From VRUE01 sp963737575 (GTDB lineage: Bacteria; Actinomycetota; Thermoleophilia; Solirubrobacterales; 70-9): a DNA stretch of 64,000 nt. Of this stretch, positions 1-12,049 are shown piece by piece. Location of the stretch: NCBI GenBank assembly GCA_963737575.1, contig CAVTTJ010000003.1, positions 1 through 64,000 on the forward strand, written 5' to 3'. Both the position numbers and the translations under genes were made by a program. The first letter of the stretch is position 1. Each line of letters opens with the position of its first letter. Below the pieces are notes generated by a model. The model was not told the origin of the DNA. It did not search any database and saw only the letters and a list, made by a program, of their open reading frames with translations.

Positions 1-1137
1 GGCGGTAGAGGTCGTTGAGGTCCGAGGTCGCGAAGCGCCCACCGTCGAGCTGGACCATCGGCCGCAGCTCCGGCGGGATCACCGGCACGCAGTCGAGGAT
101 CATCCAGTCGGGCTTGTTCTCAGAGTTCAGGAACGCCGAGGCGACCTTGAGCCGCTTCACGGCACGGGCCTGTTTCTGGCCCTTGGAGCTGTTGATGACC
201 TGCTCCAGCTCCTCGCATTCGGCCTCGAGGTCGACCTGCTCGAGCAGGTCGCGCACCGCTTCCGCGCCCATCCCGCCGCGGAAGTACTCGCCCCAGCCGA
301 ACGGCGAGCCGAAGCGGTCCTTCAGCTCGCGGAAGACGGTCTCGTCGTTGACGACGTCTTTTGGCTTCATCTCGGTGAAGATCTTCCAGACCTCGTCCAT
401 CCGCTCGATCGCCTCTTCGATGTAGGCCTCGGTGTCGGAGATCTCGGCCTCGAACGTTTTGCGCAGTTCTTTGATCATTTTCGTGCGCTCGTCGTCCTTC
501 AGCTTGCGCAGCTGCGCGGCGGTCAGTTTCAGCGAGTCGGCCCAGATGTGGTCGTCGTCGTCGAATTTCTCCTGGGCGCCCTCTTCGAGGTACTTGATCC
601 GGCGCTCGAGCGACTCGTTCAGCTCCTGGGTCCGTTTCTGCCGTTCGCTCTCGTAGGAGTCGACGACTTTCTTGACTTCTTTCTCGAGTTTTCCGAGGTC
701 CTTGTCGCGGGCCTCGACGTCGACCCAGGTGATCATCGACGCGGCGAAGTAGAGGACCTTCTCGAGCTCCTTCGGAGCCATGTCGATCAGGTAGCCGATC
801 CGGCTCGGGACGCCCTTGAAGAACCAGATGTGGGAGACCGGCGCGGCGAGGTCGACGTGGCCCATCCGCTCGCGGCGGACCTTGGAGCGGGTCACCTCGA
901 CGCCGCAGCGCTCGCAGACGATGCCCTTGTAGCGGACCCGCTTGTACTTGCCGCAGTAGCACTCCCAGTCCTTGGTCGGGCCGAAGATGCGCTCGCAGAA
1001 GAGCCCGTCTTTCTCGGGCTTGAGGGTTCGGTAGTTGATCGTCTCGGGCTTCGTTACCTCGCCCCAGCTCCAGGACCGGATCTTCTTCGACGACGCAAGG
1101 CCGATCTCGATTGCGTCGAAATTGTTGATGTCGATCA

Positions 1138-1138
<1 letters not shown>
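1..1138 (-). CDS. rpoC: DNA-directed RNA polymerase subunit beta' (partial, N-terminal part)
   Basis: This is the N-terminal 379 codons of RpoC; the gene runs off the left edge of the window. The reading frame starts MIDINNFDAIEIGL and contains the zinc-ribbon cysteines (CYCGKYKR followed by CERCGVE), the WFFKGVPSRIGYLID block, and ends at the edge in the conserved VQLDGGRFATSDLNDLYR segment that precedes the catalytic core. The subunit forms the clamp and active centre of RNA polymerase together with RpoB. Its ATG overlaps the rpoB stop codon by one base (TGATG), so translation is probably coupled. The frame is open over the whole visible length. Identification is certain; only the missing C-terminal part is unknown. 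Confidence 0.97.
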
Positions 1139-4704
<3,566 letters not shown>

Positions 4705-4808
4705 AGTGGGCGACTCCTCGGGCGGTCAGAGGGACGTGGATACAGCGCAGATATTGCGAGGGAATGACAACAGGCGCGCGACCGCGAAAAATATCACACG
4801 GCCGCGCT

Positions 4809-4839
4809 CGGCCTCAGGCATCCCCCGTGCCTGGGGCCG
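4809..4839 (-). terminator. rplL-rpoB intergenic hairpin (probable attenuator)
   Basis: Two 12-base arms (4809-4820 and 4828-4839) pair with a single mismatch around a 7-base loop. They lie in the 154-base gap between the rplL stop and the rpoB start. There is no U-tract directly after the stem; a T5 run appears about 17 bases further on. Partial terminators or processing hairpins are known at this position in the rplKAJL-rpoBC operon of other bacteria, where they reduce polymerase expression relative to L7/L12. The attenuator role is inferred from position. Confidence 0.5.
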
Positions 4840-4858
4840 TTTCGGGTGACTCCGGCTC

Positions 4859-5253
4859 CTATTTGAGCTCGACCGTGGCGCCGGCCTCCTCGAGTTCGCC
4901 CTTGACTTTTTCGGCCTCCTCGCGCTCGATGCCCTCTTTGATCGGTTTCGGGGCCTCGTCGACCAGGGCCTTGGCCTCTTTCAGGCCGAGGCCGGTCGCG
5001 GCGCGGACGACCTTGATCACCGGCACCTTCTGCCCGCCGACCTCGGTCAGGACCACGTCGACCGTCGAGGACTCTTCGCCCCCGCCGTCGCCGTCGCCGT
5101 CGCGGCGCCCGCGGCGGCCGGTGCCGCCGCCGCGACCGCGGTCGCGGAGACGCCGAACTCCTCCTCCAGCGCTTTGATCCGCTCGGAGAGCTCCAGGACC
5201 GAGATGCCCTTCAGCTCCTCGATCCAGTCCTCTGTGGAAGTTTTGGTTGCCAT
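4859..5253 (-). CDS. rplL: 50S ribosomal protein L7/L12 (one-base frameshift)
   Basis: L7/L12 forms the ribosomal stalk that recruits translation factors. The N-terminal dimerisation domain (MATKTSTEDWIEELKGISVL...) and Ala-rich hinge are in one frame. The C-terminal factor-binding domain (DVVLTEVG, KVVRAATGLGLKEAKALVD, ending ATVELK) is in another. The frames would join if the C5 run at 5079-5083 on the plus strand (G5 in the gene) were one base longer, giving AGGEESSTVDVV and a normal protein of about 130 residues. Because the gene is essential and both halves are perfectly conserved, a homopolymer sequencing error is the likeliest explanation. The ATG directly abuts the rplJ stop (TAGATG). 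Confidence 0.9.
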
Positions 5254-6120
5254 CTACTCCTCTTCCTCACTTGTTTTGTCGTCGTCAGAAGCTGTGTCGT
5301 CATCGGAAGTCTCTTCGCCCTCAGCCGCCGGGGCCTCATCGCCCTCGCTCGTCGCAGAGGAATCAGACTGCGACTCCTCCTCGCTCGGGCTTTCGGCTTC
5401 GCCGTCAGTTCCGTCCGCGTCCTCCGCTTCGCGTCCGGTCGCGGACGGGTCGGCCTCGCCCTGCTCAGCCTCCGGGGCCTCGTCATCCGCGGCATCGGCC
5501 TCTGCCGCGGGTGGCTCGGGGGATGGCTCCTCGCCCGCAGCGTCGTCCCGCGAGGACGAGGAGTCATCCCCCGAGACAGGACCCGCGGGCGGGGCGTCGC
5601 CGCTGACGAGCCCCTTGTCCGCGATTTGGCCGAGCTGGAGCGCGAGCCCCTGGATCATCGAGCCGAGCCCGCGGACGAGGCCGGTCAGCGGGCTGGCGAC
5701 GATCCCGGCGAGCTGGCCGTCGAGGACTTCGCGCGAGGGGAGGCGGGCGATCGATGTGAACTTTTCCTCGTCGAGGTCGACCCCCTCCATGAAGCCGCCC
5801 TTGAAGCTGAGAACTTCGTGCTCTTTGTTGAAGGTCGTGATCGCCTTCGCGGCCTGGGCGGTGTCGCCGCGGACGAAGGTGAGCGCGGTCGGCCCCTCGA
5901 GCAGCGCCGCGAGCCGTTTCTCGCCGGCCTTCTCGGCGGCGAGTTTCGTCAGCCGGTTCTTGACGATCCGGAGGCTGGCATCGGCCTCGCGGAGTTTCCC
6001 CCGCAGCTCGGCGGCCTGCGGGACGCTGATGCCCCGGTAGTCGACCGCGAAGATCGCGTCGGCGCCCTCGATCTGGGCCGCGACCTCGTCGATTGTTGCT
6101 GCCTTTTCTTCTCGGTTCAT
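5254..6120 (-). CDS. rplJ: 50S ribosomal protein L10 with long acidic C-terminal extension
   Basis: L10 anchors L7/L12 dimers on the ribosome. Residues 1 to about 175 match the family (MNREEKAATIDEVAAQIEGA, VDYRGISVPQAAELR, VKNRLTKLAAE, GPTALTFVRGD), followed by the helix that binds L7/L12. The protein is 288 residues, whereas L10 is normally about 165-180. The extra 110 or so residues are almost entirely Glu, Asp, Ser, Ala, Pro and Gly, ending in a run of Glu. The tail is in frame and free of stops, so it is encoded, but its function is unknown. It lies between rplA and rplL in the usual order. Confidence 0.95.
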   Translation of the reverse strand: MNREEKAATIDEVAAQIEGADAIFAVDYRGISVPQAAELRGKLREADASLRIVKNRLTKLAAEKAGEKRLAALLEGPTALTFVRGDTAQAAKAITTFNKEHEVLSFKGGFMEGVDLDEEKFTSIARLPSREVLDGQLAGIVASPLTGLVRGLGSMIQGLALQLGQIADKGLVSGDAPPAGPVSGDDSSSSRDDAAGEEPSPEPPAAEADAADDEAPEAEQGEADPSATGREAEDADGTDGEAESPSEEESQSDSSATSEGDEAPAAEGEETSDDDTASDDDKTSEEEE

Positions 6121-6186
6121 CGTCTCACCTGCACCGGGCTTGCGGGCATGGCCCCGCCGGTGGTCTCGGGCGTGCGGCGGCGGAGT

Positions 6187-6960
6187 TTAGGCGGTCGCCG
6201 GCTCCTCTGCGGTCTCGCTCTCCGCCGACTCCTCAGCTTCGCTTCCGGGGTCGGCTGGTGCGCCGTCTCGTTCGACGCTCTTCGAGGCATCGACCCGGAT
6301 CCCGGGGCCCATCGTCGTCGTCAGCGTCGCCGAGAGGATGTAGCGCCCCTTGGCCGAGGAGGGCTTGGCGCGGTTGATCTCCTCGATCACCGCCATGCAG
6401 TTGTCGAGCAGCTTGTCGGCGTCGAAGCTCGCCTTGCCGATCGCAAGGTGGACGATCGCCTGGCGGTCGGTTCGGTACTCGACCTTGCCGGCTTTGGACT
6501 CGGTGACCGCCTTCTCGATGTCGTCGGTGACCGTGCCGACCTTCGGGTTCGGCATCTTGCCCTGAGGTCCGAGCACGCGGCCGAGCTGGCCGACCGTCTT
6601 CATCATGTCCGGGGTCGAGATCGCGATGTCGAAGTCGGTCCACCCCTCCTGGACTTTCTCGGCCAGGTCCTGGCCGCCGACGAAGTCGGCTCCGGCGGCC
6701 TCGGCGTCGCGCGCCTGCTTTCCGTCGGCGAAGACGGCGATCGTCACGTCCTTGCCGAGGCCGTGCGGCAGCGCCAGCGTGCCCCGCAGCTGCTCCTCGG
6801 CGTGGCGTACGTTGACCCCTAGCCTGATGTGCAGCTCGACCGTCTCGTCGAACTTGGCGCTCGCGGTCTCCTTGATCAGCGCGATCGCCTCGGCTGGCGG
6901 ATAGGCCTGGGTGCGCTGCACCTTCCCGTACTGCTGCCGATAGCGTTTTCCGTGGGCCAT
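6187..6960 (-). CDS. rplA: 50S ribosomal protein L1
   Basis: L1 binds 23S rRNA at the E-site stalk and often represses its own operon. The 257-residue product begins MAHGKRYRQQYGKVQRTQAY and contains LGVNVRHAEEQLRGTLALPHG and VLGPQGKMPNPKVGTVT, both diagnostic. L1 is usually about 230 residues; the additional stretch after SVERDGA is an acidic Glu/Ala/Ser tail, echoing the tails of L10 and RpoB. It follows rplK by 11 bases, and is probably in the same transcript as nusG and rplK. Confidence 0.97.
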   Translation of the reverse strand: MAHGKRYRQQYGKVQRTQAYPPAEAIALIKETASAKFDETVELHIRLGVNVRHAEEQLRGTLALPHGLGKDVTIAVFADGKQARDAEAAGADFVGGQDLAEKVQEGWTDFDIAISTPDMMKTVGQLGRVLGPQGKMPNPKVGTVTDDIEKAVTESKAGKVEYRTDRQAIVHLAIGKASFDADKLLDNCMAVIEEINRAKPSSAKGRYILSATLTTTMGPGIRVDASKSVERDGAPADPGSEAEESAESETAEEPATA

Positions 6961-6971
6961 CCCGGGACTCC

Positions 6972-7394
6972 CTATTTCACGTCGACGCCCATCGAGCGGG
7001 CGGTCCCGGCGATGATCTTCGAAGCGGCGTCGAGGTCGTTGGCGTTGAGGTCGGGCATCTTGCGCTCGGCGATCTGGCGGACCTGGTCCATCGAGATCGT
7101 TCCGACCTTGTTGAGGTGCGGCTCGCCCGAGCCCTTCGGGATCCCGATCGCTTCCTTGATCAGGACCGCGGCCGGAGGCGTCTTGGTGATGAAGTCGAAG
7201 CTGCGGTCCTCATAGACGGTGATCTCCACCGGGATGATCGTCCCGCCCTCGCCCTGGGTCTGGGCGTTGAACGCTTTGCAGAACTCCATGATGTTGACCC
7301 CGTGCTGGCCGAGCGCGGGGCCGACCGGCGGCGCGGGGTTCGCGTTGCCGGCCTGGATCTGGAGCTTGATGATCGTGAGGACTTTTTTCGCCAT
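6972..7394 (-). CDS. rplK: 50S ribosomal protein L11
   Basis: L11 forms the GTPase-associated centre with 23S rRNA. The 140-residue product starts MAKKVLTIIKLQIQAGNANP, contains PPVGPALGQHGVNIMEFCK and ends TARSMGVDVK, exactly the family length. The frame stays open further upstream, but that extension overlaps the end of nusG and has no L11 homology, so the ATG at 7394 is the start. It lies 28 bases after nusG, as in most bacteria. Confidence 0.98.
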   Translation of the reverse strand: MAKKVLTIIKLQIQAGNANPAPPVGPALGQHGVNIMEFCKAFNAQTQGEGGTIIPVEITVYEDRSFDFITKTPPAAVLIKEAIGIPKGSGEPHLNKVGTISMDQVRQIAERKMPDLNANDLDAASKIIAGTARSMGVDVK

Positions 7395-7422
7395 GGGGAG
7401 TCGGTGAGGGTAGCGGTCTCGG

Positions 7423-7947
7423 CTAGATCTTCTTGACCTGGTCGTAGTTGACCTCGACCGGGGTCTCGCGGCCGAAGATCGAGACCAGGACCTTGAGTTT
7501 CGCGGCGTCCTCGTTGATCTCGGCAATCTCGCCCGAGAAGTCCGAGAGCGGGCCGGAGATGACCTTGACCGACTCGCCGATCGAGAACTGGGCCTGGGTC
7601 CGGGGCCGCTCGGCGGTCTCACGGTGGAGCAGGCGGTCGACCTCGACTTTGGAGAGCGGCACCGGTTTGTTGCGGGCGCCGACGAATCCGGTCACGCCGG
7701 GGGTGTTCTTGACGAGCCCCCAGGCGTCGTCGGTCAGCTCCATGTTGACCAGGACATAGCCGGGCATCGTCCGTTTCTCCTTCGGCTCTTTCTGGCCGTC
7801 TTTGTTGACCTCCATGACCTGCTCGGTCGGCACGACGACCTGCCGCACGTTGCGGTTCTGGCTCATCGTCTGGACCCGGTGCTCGAGGTTGTGCTTGACC
7901 TTGTTCTCGTGTCCCGAGTAGGTGTTGATCACGTACCAGCGATACAT
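7423..7947 (-). CDS. nusG: Transcription termination/antitermination factor NusG
   Basis: NusG binds RNA polymerase and links it to Rho or the ribosome. The 174 residues comprise the NGN domain (MYRWYVINTYSGHENKVK to the MPGYVLVNMELTDDAW block) and a C-terminal KOW domain from about residue 120 (IGESVKVISGPLSDFSGEI to VNYDQVKKI). The acidic N-terminal extension seen in some actinobacterial NusGs is absent. It follows secE by four bases, so the two are co-transcribed and probably translationally coupled. Confidence 0.98.
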   Translation of the reverse strand: MYRWYVINTYSGHENKVKHNLEHRVQTMSQNRNVRQVVVPTEQVMEVNKDGQKEPKEKRTMPGYVLVNMELTDDAWGLVKNTPGVTGFVGARNKPVPLSKVEVDRLLHRETAERPRTQAQFSIGESVKVISGPLSDFSGEIAEINEDAAKLKVLVSIFGRETPVEVNYDQVKKI

Positions 7948-7951
7948 GGCG

Positions 7952-8476
7952 TCAGAGGATCCTTTGGATCAGGTAGTTGAATATTCCGTCGAGGGCGCCG
8001 AGGTAGGCCGCGGCGACGGCGACGAAGATGATCGTCACCGCGGTCGCCTGGACCAGCGTGTCGCGGTCCGGCCACTGGACTTTCTTCAGCTCCGCCCAGC
8101 AGGAGGAGAGGAAGCCGAAGACTCCGCCGCGCTGGCGCTCGGCGCTCGCCTGCTTCTGGCGTTTGGCGAGCTGCTCACGCTCGCGACGCTTGCGATCGTC
8201 GCGTTCGCGGCGATCCGCTTCCTTGGCTTTCTTTGCCTGGGCTCGGCGCTGGGACCGGTTCGTCTTCGGGGCGTCGGGGGTCTCGAGCTCGGCTTCGGGA
8301 GCACCGGCCCCGATCCCGGCCTCGACCGCCTCGATCTCGGCGACGTCGCCGGAGACGGGGACCTGGGTGTCGTGCTGGGCGCGCGCCTGGCGTCCGTCCC
8401 CGGAGCCTGAGCGCTTTTGCTCCTGCGCTTCGCGAGCGCGTTTCTCGGCCTTGCGCTGGGCGCGGGTTTTGGCCAT
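7952..8476 (-). CDS. secE: Preprotein translocase subunit SecE with charged N-terminal extension
   Basis: SecE is the small essential subunit of the SecYEG protein-export channel. The conserved core is at the C terminus: AELKKVQWPDRDTLVQATAV followed by one membrane helix (about residues 140-165). Bacterial SecE is commonly 60-130 residues; this one has 174 because the first 110 or so are a highly charged Lys/Arg/Glu/Gln-rich segment starting MAKTRAQRKAEKRAREAQEQ. It sits between rpmG and nusG, the standard order. Given the mass of secreted proteins in the adjacent region, this channel is the presumed exporter. Confidence 0.95.
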   Translation of the reverse strand: MAKTRAQRKAEKRAREAQEQKRSGSGDGRQARAQHDTQVPVSGDVAEIEAVEAGIGAGAPEAELETPDAPKTNRSQRRAQAKKAKEADRRERDDRKRREREQLAKRQKQASAERQRGGVFGFLSSCWAELKKVQWPDRDTLVQATAVTIIFVAVAAAYLGALDGIFNYLIQRIL

Positions 8477-8479
8477 CCG

Positions 8480-8644
8480 CTAGCGCGTCTCCTTATGGGC
8501 GGTGTGGCGCCCGCACCAACGGCAGAACTTGCGCAGCTCGATTCGGTCCGGCGAATTTCGCCGCGACTTGTTGGTCTGATAATTCCGCCGCTTGCAGTCT
8601 TCGCAAGCCAGCGTCACCGCGATGCGGACATCTCCGCGAGCCAT
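8480..8644 (-). CDS. rpmG: 50S ribosomal protein L33
   Basis: A 54-residue protein, MARGDVRIAVTLACEDCKRR to GRHTAHKETR. It has two Cys pairs (CEDC and CRWC), the zinc-ribbon form of L33, plus the conserved NYQTNKSRRNSPDRIELRKF region. It is preceded by a good ribosome binding site (GAGGGAG) and lies just upstream of secE with only three bases between them. Function: structural component of the large ribosomal subunit near the E site. Confidence 0.95.
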   Translation of the reverse strand: MARGDVRIAVTLACEDCKRRNYQTNKSRRNSPDRIELRKFCRWCGRHTAHKETR

Positions 8645-8724
8645 TTCTCCCTCGTCGACGTACGGAAGCTCTTACAAGAGAAAACCCCGGGCCGAGGCGC
8701 GAGGCAGACCTGAAGGATAGCGAT

Positions 8725-9867
8725 TCAGAGGCCTAGGGTTTTAGCGATGATGCCGCGCTGGATCTCGGAGGTGCCGCCGTAGATGGTCGAGACCAGCGAG
8801 GTGCGGACGAGGCGCTCCATGTCGTACTCGGAGGAGTAGCCGTAGCCGCCCATCATCTGCATCCCCTCGAGCGTGACCCGCTTCGCCACCTCGGTGACGT
8901 AGAGCTTCACCATCGAGGCCTCCTTCGGCAGCATCCGGTCGGGCGCCTCGTCGGTCAGCGTCGCCACCCAGCGGGTCATCAGCCGCGCTGCCTCGAGCTC
9001 GGTCGCAAGGTCGGCGAAGCGGTGCTGGAGAGCCTGGAAGGACCCGATCGGGCGGCCGAACTGCCTGCGCTCCTTGGCGTAGGCCAGAGCGTCGTCGAAG
9101 GCGCGCTGGGCGATCCCGAGCATCGTCGCCGCGAGGATCAGGCGCTCGACGTTGAGCCCCGCCATCAGCTGTGTCCACCCCTGGTCGACCTCGCCGAGGA
9201 CCGCCTCCGCCGGCGCCTCGACGTCGTTCAGGTAGAGCGTGTTGGTCTCACGGCCGCCCATCGTCTCGATCGGGACGATCTCCATCCCGTCGACCTCACG
9301 CGGGACCCAGATCATCGTCAGGCCCTCGTGCTTGGACTCGCCCCTGGTCGTGCGGCAGACGACCAGGACGTGATCGGCGATGTGGGCATTGGAGATGAAG
9401 ACCTTCTGGCCGTTGATGACGAAGCCGCCGTTGACCCGCTCGGCCGAGGTCGTCAGCGAGCCGACGTCCGAGCCGGACTCGGGCTCGGTCATCGCGATCG
9501 CCTCGACCGCGCCGCCGGCGATGCCGCCGAGGATCTCGCTCTTCTGGTCCCCGGTTCCGAACCGGCTGGTTGCGCCGGCCACGATCAGCGTCGTCGAGTA
9601 GCCGCCGATCGGAGCCAGGCCCCGTGTCGTCTCTTCCATGAAGAGGCAGGCGTCGAGCATCGTGCCTCCGGACCCTCCGTGCTCCTCGGGGATGGTCACC
9701 CCGAGCCAGCCGAGCTCCGCCATCTTGGCGTAGAGGTCGTGGCTGTGGTGGACCTCGCCCCCGTCGGTCAGCGCGTCGCGCCGCTCACGGGTGCCGCACT
9801 CGCGCTCGCAGAAGTCGCGGATGGCCGCGACGAAGTCCAGCTGCTCATCGGTCAGGGCAAAATCCAT
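8725..9867 (-). CDS. Acyl-CoA dehydrogenase
   Basis: FAD-dependent enzyme of 380 residues that introduces the alpha-beta double bond into acyl-CoA in beta-oxidation or branched-chain amino-acid breakdown. It starts MDFALTDEQLDFVAAIRDFC, has the FAD-binding AMTEPESGSD block near residue 126, and RRQFGRPIGSFQALQHRFAD in the C-terminal helical domain. At the medium-chain enzyme's catalytic Glu position there is Gly (STIYGGTSEIQRG). Glu241 in the NVERLILA helix occupies the position used by isovaleryl- and long-chain-type dehydrogenases, so the base is probably there. Substrate cannot be told. The ATG lies one base after the tRNA-Thr 3' end, with no room for a separate leader. Confidence 0.93.
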   Translation of the reverse strand: MDFALTDEQLDFVAAIRDFCERECGTRERRDALTDGGEVHHSHDLYAKMAELGWLGVTIPEEHGGSGGTMLDACLFMEETTRGLAPIGGYSTTLIVAGATSRFGTGDQKSEILGGIAGGAVEAIAMTEPESGSDVGSLTTSAERVNGGFVINGQKVFISNAHIADHVLVVCRTTRGESKHEGLTMIWVPREVDGMEIVPIETMGGRETNTLYLNDVEAPAEAVLGEVDQGWTQLMAGLNVERLILAATMLGIAQRAFDDALAYAKERRQFGRPIGSFQALQHRFADLATELEAARLMTRWVATLTDEAPDRMLPKEASMVKLYVTEVAKRVTLEGMQMMGGYGYSSEYDMERLVRTSLVSTIYGGTSEIQRGIIAKTLGL

Positions 9868-9868
9868 A

Positions 9869-9941
<73 letters not shown>

Positions 9942-9955
9942 GGATACCGCTCCCA

Positions 9956-9973
9956 GAGCCGCAGCGGCGGCTC
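9956..9973 (-). other. Stem-loop between module A and tRNA-Thr
   Basis: A perfect 7-base inverted repeat (GAGCCGC and GCGGCTC) with a 4-base loop lies in the 114 bases between the last gene of the surface-protein region and the tRNA. On the minus strand no T-run follows, so it is at best a weak terminator or processing site for the upstream transcript. No other structure was found in this gap. Confidence 0.3.
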
Positions 9974-10055
9974 GTCATCGCGGGACGATGTTAGAGGTTG
10001 TGCGCCGAGGAACGACGGGTCCACCGCGAGGAGCGCCAATCTATTCTCCCCGGAC

Positions 10056-10787
10056 CTACCCCCCCGCCCCGGTTTCGGGGTTGAAGGGGACCCCGGTGCT
10101 GAGGGTGGTCGACTTCCAGCCGTCGGGGTCGTGTTTCATCACGAAGTAGGAGGCGCTGCCGCCGAGTGGGGTGAACATGACGAAGGCGTTTTCGCCTTCG
10201 ACCCGGACCTGGTAGACGGTGCCTTGGGCGGCCTTCTGGGCTTCTGAGGTGGGTCCGACGAGGAGCGCCTTGAGGATCGAAGGGCAGTCTGAGCCGAGTT
10301 CTTTTTTCAGTTTGGCGAGCTGTTCGAGCTGGCCGCGGTTGGATTCGCTCAGGCCTTCGCAGATCGCCGGGTAGTTGCGGGCCGCCATCGCCCGCAGGAA
10401 GGAGGCCATCGCGGTGGTGATTTCTTCTTCTTCGGAGGTTTCGGCTTCTTCGCCGTAGGTCTGGATGCTGTTGTCCCCGCCGGGCGGGGCCTTGAAGCCC
10501 TTGACGTCGGGCTTTGCCTTTTCGCTCAGGCCGGGGCCCTTGGCGCCGCCGCCCCCCGAGGAGCCTTCCCCGCCGTTGGCATTCTTGGTCGAGCCGCCGT
10601 TGCCGTTCTTCTTGGCAGCGCCGCCTTCTGATTCGGCGCCGTTGCCGGTGCCCTGGGCGGTGGTCGTGGTGGGGGCTTCGGCGGTGGTGGTTTCGCTCGA
10701 GTCCGAGCCGCCGCCACAGCCCTGGGCGATCGCGAGGATGCCCAGCAGGGCGAGTGCTGTGAGGAGGCGGGGCAGAGGGCCTCTCAG
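10056..10787 (-). CDS. Module A gene 1: lipoprotein with C-terminal NTF2-like region
   Basis: Predicted lipoprotein: hydrophobic signal (LLTALALLGILAIAQ) ending at a lipobox Cys (AQGC). A Gly/Ser/Thr/Asn-rich linker follows, then a folded region from about residue 110 (TTAMASFLRAMAARNYPAIC ... YQVRVEGENAFVMFT ... DPDGWK) that resembles NTF2-like scaffolds. No ATG exists at the signal peptide. The best start is the CTG at 10787, which overlaps the preceding gene's stop (CTGA) and yields MRGPLPRLLTALALL. The gene is almost identical to B1 (27352-28071). It is the last gene of module A. Function unknown; probably anchored on the outer face of the cytoplasmic membrane. Confidence 0.75.
   Translation of the reverse strand: MRGPLPRLLTALALLGILAIAQGCGGGSDSSETTTAEAPTTTTAQGTGNGAESEGGAAKKNGNGGSTKNANGGEGSSGGGGAKGPGLSEKAKPDVKGFKAPPGGDNSIQTYGEEAETSEEEEITTAMASFLRAMAARNYPAICEGLSESNRGQLEQLAKLKKELGSDCPSILKALLVGPTSEAQKAAQGTVYQVRVEGENAFVMFTPLGGSASYFVMKHDPDGWKSTTLSTGVPFNPETGAGG
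10069..10775. repeat. Near-identical 707-bp repeat, copy A (partner 27365-28071)
   Basis: Aligned by eye without gaps to 27365-28071, this stretch differs at four positions only. All four are third-codon changes that leave the lipoprotein unchanged. Identity stops abruptly at the signal-peptide start on one side and just before the stop codon on the other. The flanking paralogous genes are much more diverged, so this is a locally homogenised segment and not merely the remainder of one old duplication. Confidence 0.9.
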
Positions 10788-11278
10788 GTGTATTTGGACG
10801 GGTTGAACTTGCAGTAGCGGAAGTTGAACGAGAGAACTTCGGCGTTCGCCTTGTTCGCGTTCGAGTTCAGCTGGTTGACGAACTTCTGCGCCTTCGACTT
10901 GTTGCCGGCCTTGAGCGCCTTGCCACCGCTGTTGAACAGTTCGCTCTCTTTCTTCACGTAACCGAGCCACTTGGTCAGCTTGGCCGCGTCTTCGGCCGGT
11001 TGTTCGACCGCCTTCAGTTCGTTGTAGGTCTTCTTCAGGGCGGTCGAGGCCTTGATGAATTTCGCCCCCGCCGTCTTCAGCTTGTTTTCCTTGACTTCCT
11101 TGCGAACGGTCTTGAGGATCTTGTCGTTCGCTTCGGAGTTCTTCTGGCAGATCGGTTCGACCTGGGCCTTGTATTCGTCGCGGGTGATCGCCAACGCAAG
11201 CGGAGCGGCCACCGCGAACAGAAGCATCGCCGTCAGGCTCAGTGCAATCGCTTTCTTGATCATCGTCTCTCTCCTCAC
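10784..11278 (-). CDS. Module A gene 2: small exported helical protein, unknown function
   Basis: 164 residues from the first ATG, or 159 from the second (MIKKAIALSLTAMLLF), which gives a cleaner signal peptide ending near LALA. The mature part is Lys-rich and predicted mostly helical (TRDEYKAQVEPICQKNSEAN, ILKTVRKEVKENKLK, KSKAQKFVNQLNSNANKANA). It has two cysteines, one near each end, that could form a disulfide. It overlaps gene 3 by four bases (ATGA), and its stop overlaps the CTG start of gene 1. The homologue in module B (28635-29129) is about 85 percent identical by eye. I do not recognise a named family. Confidence 0.8.
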   Translation of the reverse strand: MRRETMIKKAIALSLTAMLLFAVAAPLALAITRDEYKAQVEPICQKNSEANDKILKTVRKEVKENKLKTAGAKFIKASTALKKTYNELKAVEQPAEDAAKLTKWLGYVKKESELFNSGGKALKAGNKSKAQKFVNQLNSNANKANAEVLSFNFRYCKFNPSKYT

Positions 11279-12039
11279 TTTGCCGGGGTGCAGGCCCGGC
11301 TCACTTTGCCCTCGAGCGTCAGGCCCTGGAAGAAGAAGTCGCCCCTGGCCTTCAGCGATCCCGTCTTGCAGGTCGCGGTCAGGACGCTCTGCTTCTTCCC
11401 CTTGTAGTTGAAGGTTTTGAAGATCGTCGCCTTGAAGGACGTCAGCGATCCCTGGCCGGAGGTGATGGTCGGGATCTTGACCCGGGCCGCCGTCCCGTAG
11501 GGGCCCTTGCCCTTGCTGATCTGGGCCGTGGTGACGAAGGTCGTCGGCGCCGGGACCTTGGCGTAGACGTGGAAGATCAGCATCTGCTTGGCGCCCGAGG
11601 AGCCGTTGAAGATCAGCAGCGGGCCGCCGGCCGAGAACGGCGCCTGTTCGGGGAAGGCGATCTCCGCGGTGACGTGGCCGGTGCCGATCAGCGCCGGGCC
11701 GCAGGCCGCCTTCGCCTGGGCGGTGAGCGTGCTCTGCAGCTTGCCGACGCTGCAGGTCGGCATGCCCTTGGTGTTGAGGTGGCCCTGCTTGTCGAATTCG
11801 ACGAAGAGTTCCCTCAGCGGCGGCACATGGGAGCCATCGGTCGTGCCCGCCTTGCCCGAGAGATTGAGGGTGATCGGCTGCGGCGTCGTCCTCGAGAGCT
11901 TGGTCGGCGACACCGAGCCTTCGATTTCGATTTCGAGGTTGCCCTTCTTGACGACCTGGCCCGTTGCCACGGCGGCAACCACCCCGGCCGCCAGCGCCAG
12001 CGCCGCGAGGGCGATCAGTGCCGGTCGCCTACGACGCAA
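11275..12039 (-). CDS. Module A gene 3: secreted protein, unknown function
   Basis: 254 residues with an N-terminal signal peptide (basic MRRRRPALIALAALALAAGV, cleavage near ATGQ). The mature protein looks beta-rich: GNLEIEIEGSVSPTKLSRTT, LRELFVEFDKQGHLNTKGMP, then C-x17-C ahead of GPALIG, and a C-terminal CTPAK. The same scaffold recurs in the neighbouring gene 4, so genes 3 and 4 are paralogues, and both recur in module B (29126-29902 and 29912-30712). The conserved cysteines suggest an extracytoplasmic disulfide-bonded fold. No catalytic motif is visible. Confidence 0.8.
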   Translation of the reverse strand: MRRRRPALIALAALALAAGVVAAVATGQVVKKGNLEIEIEGSVSPTKLSRTTPQPITLNLSGKAGTTDGSHVPPLRELFVEFDKQGHLNTKGMPTCSVGKLQSTLTAQAKAACGPALIGTGHVTAEIAFPEQAPFSAGGPLLIFNGSSGAKQMLIFHVYAKVPAPTTFVTTAQISKGKGPYGTAARVKIPTITSGQGSLTSFKATIFKTFNYKGKKQSVLTATCKTGSLKARGDFFFQGLTLEGKVSRACTPAK

Positions 12040-12049
12040 GACGGGCCGC

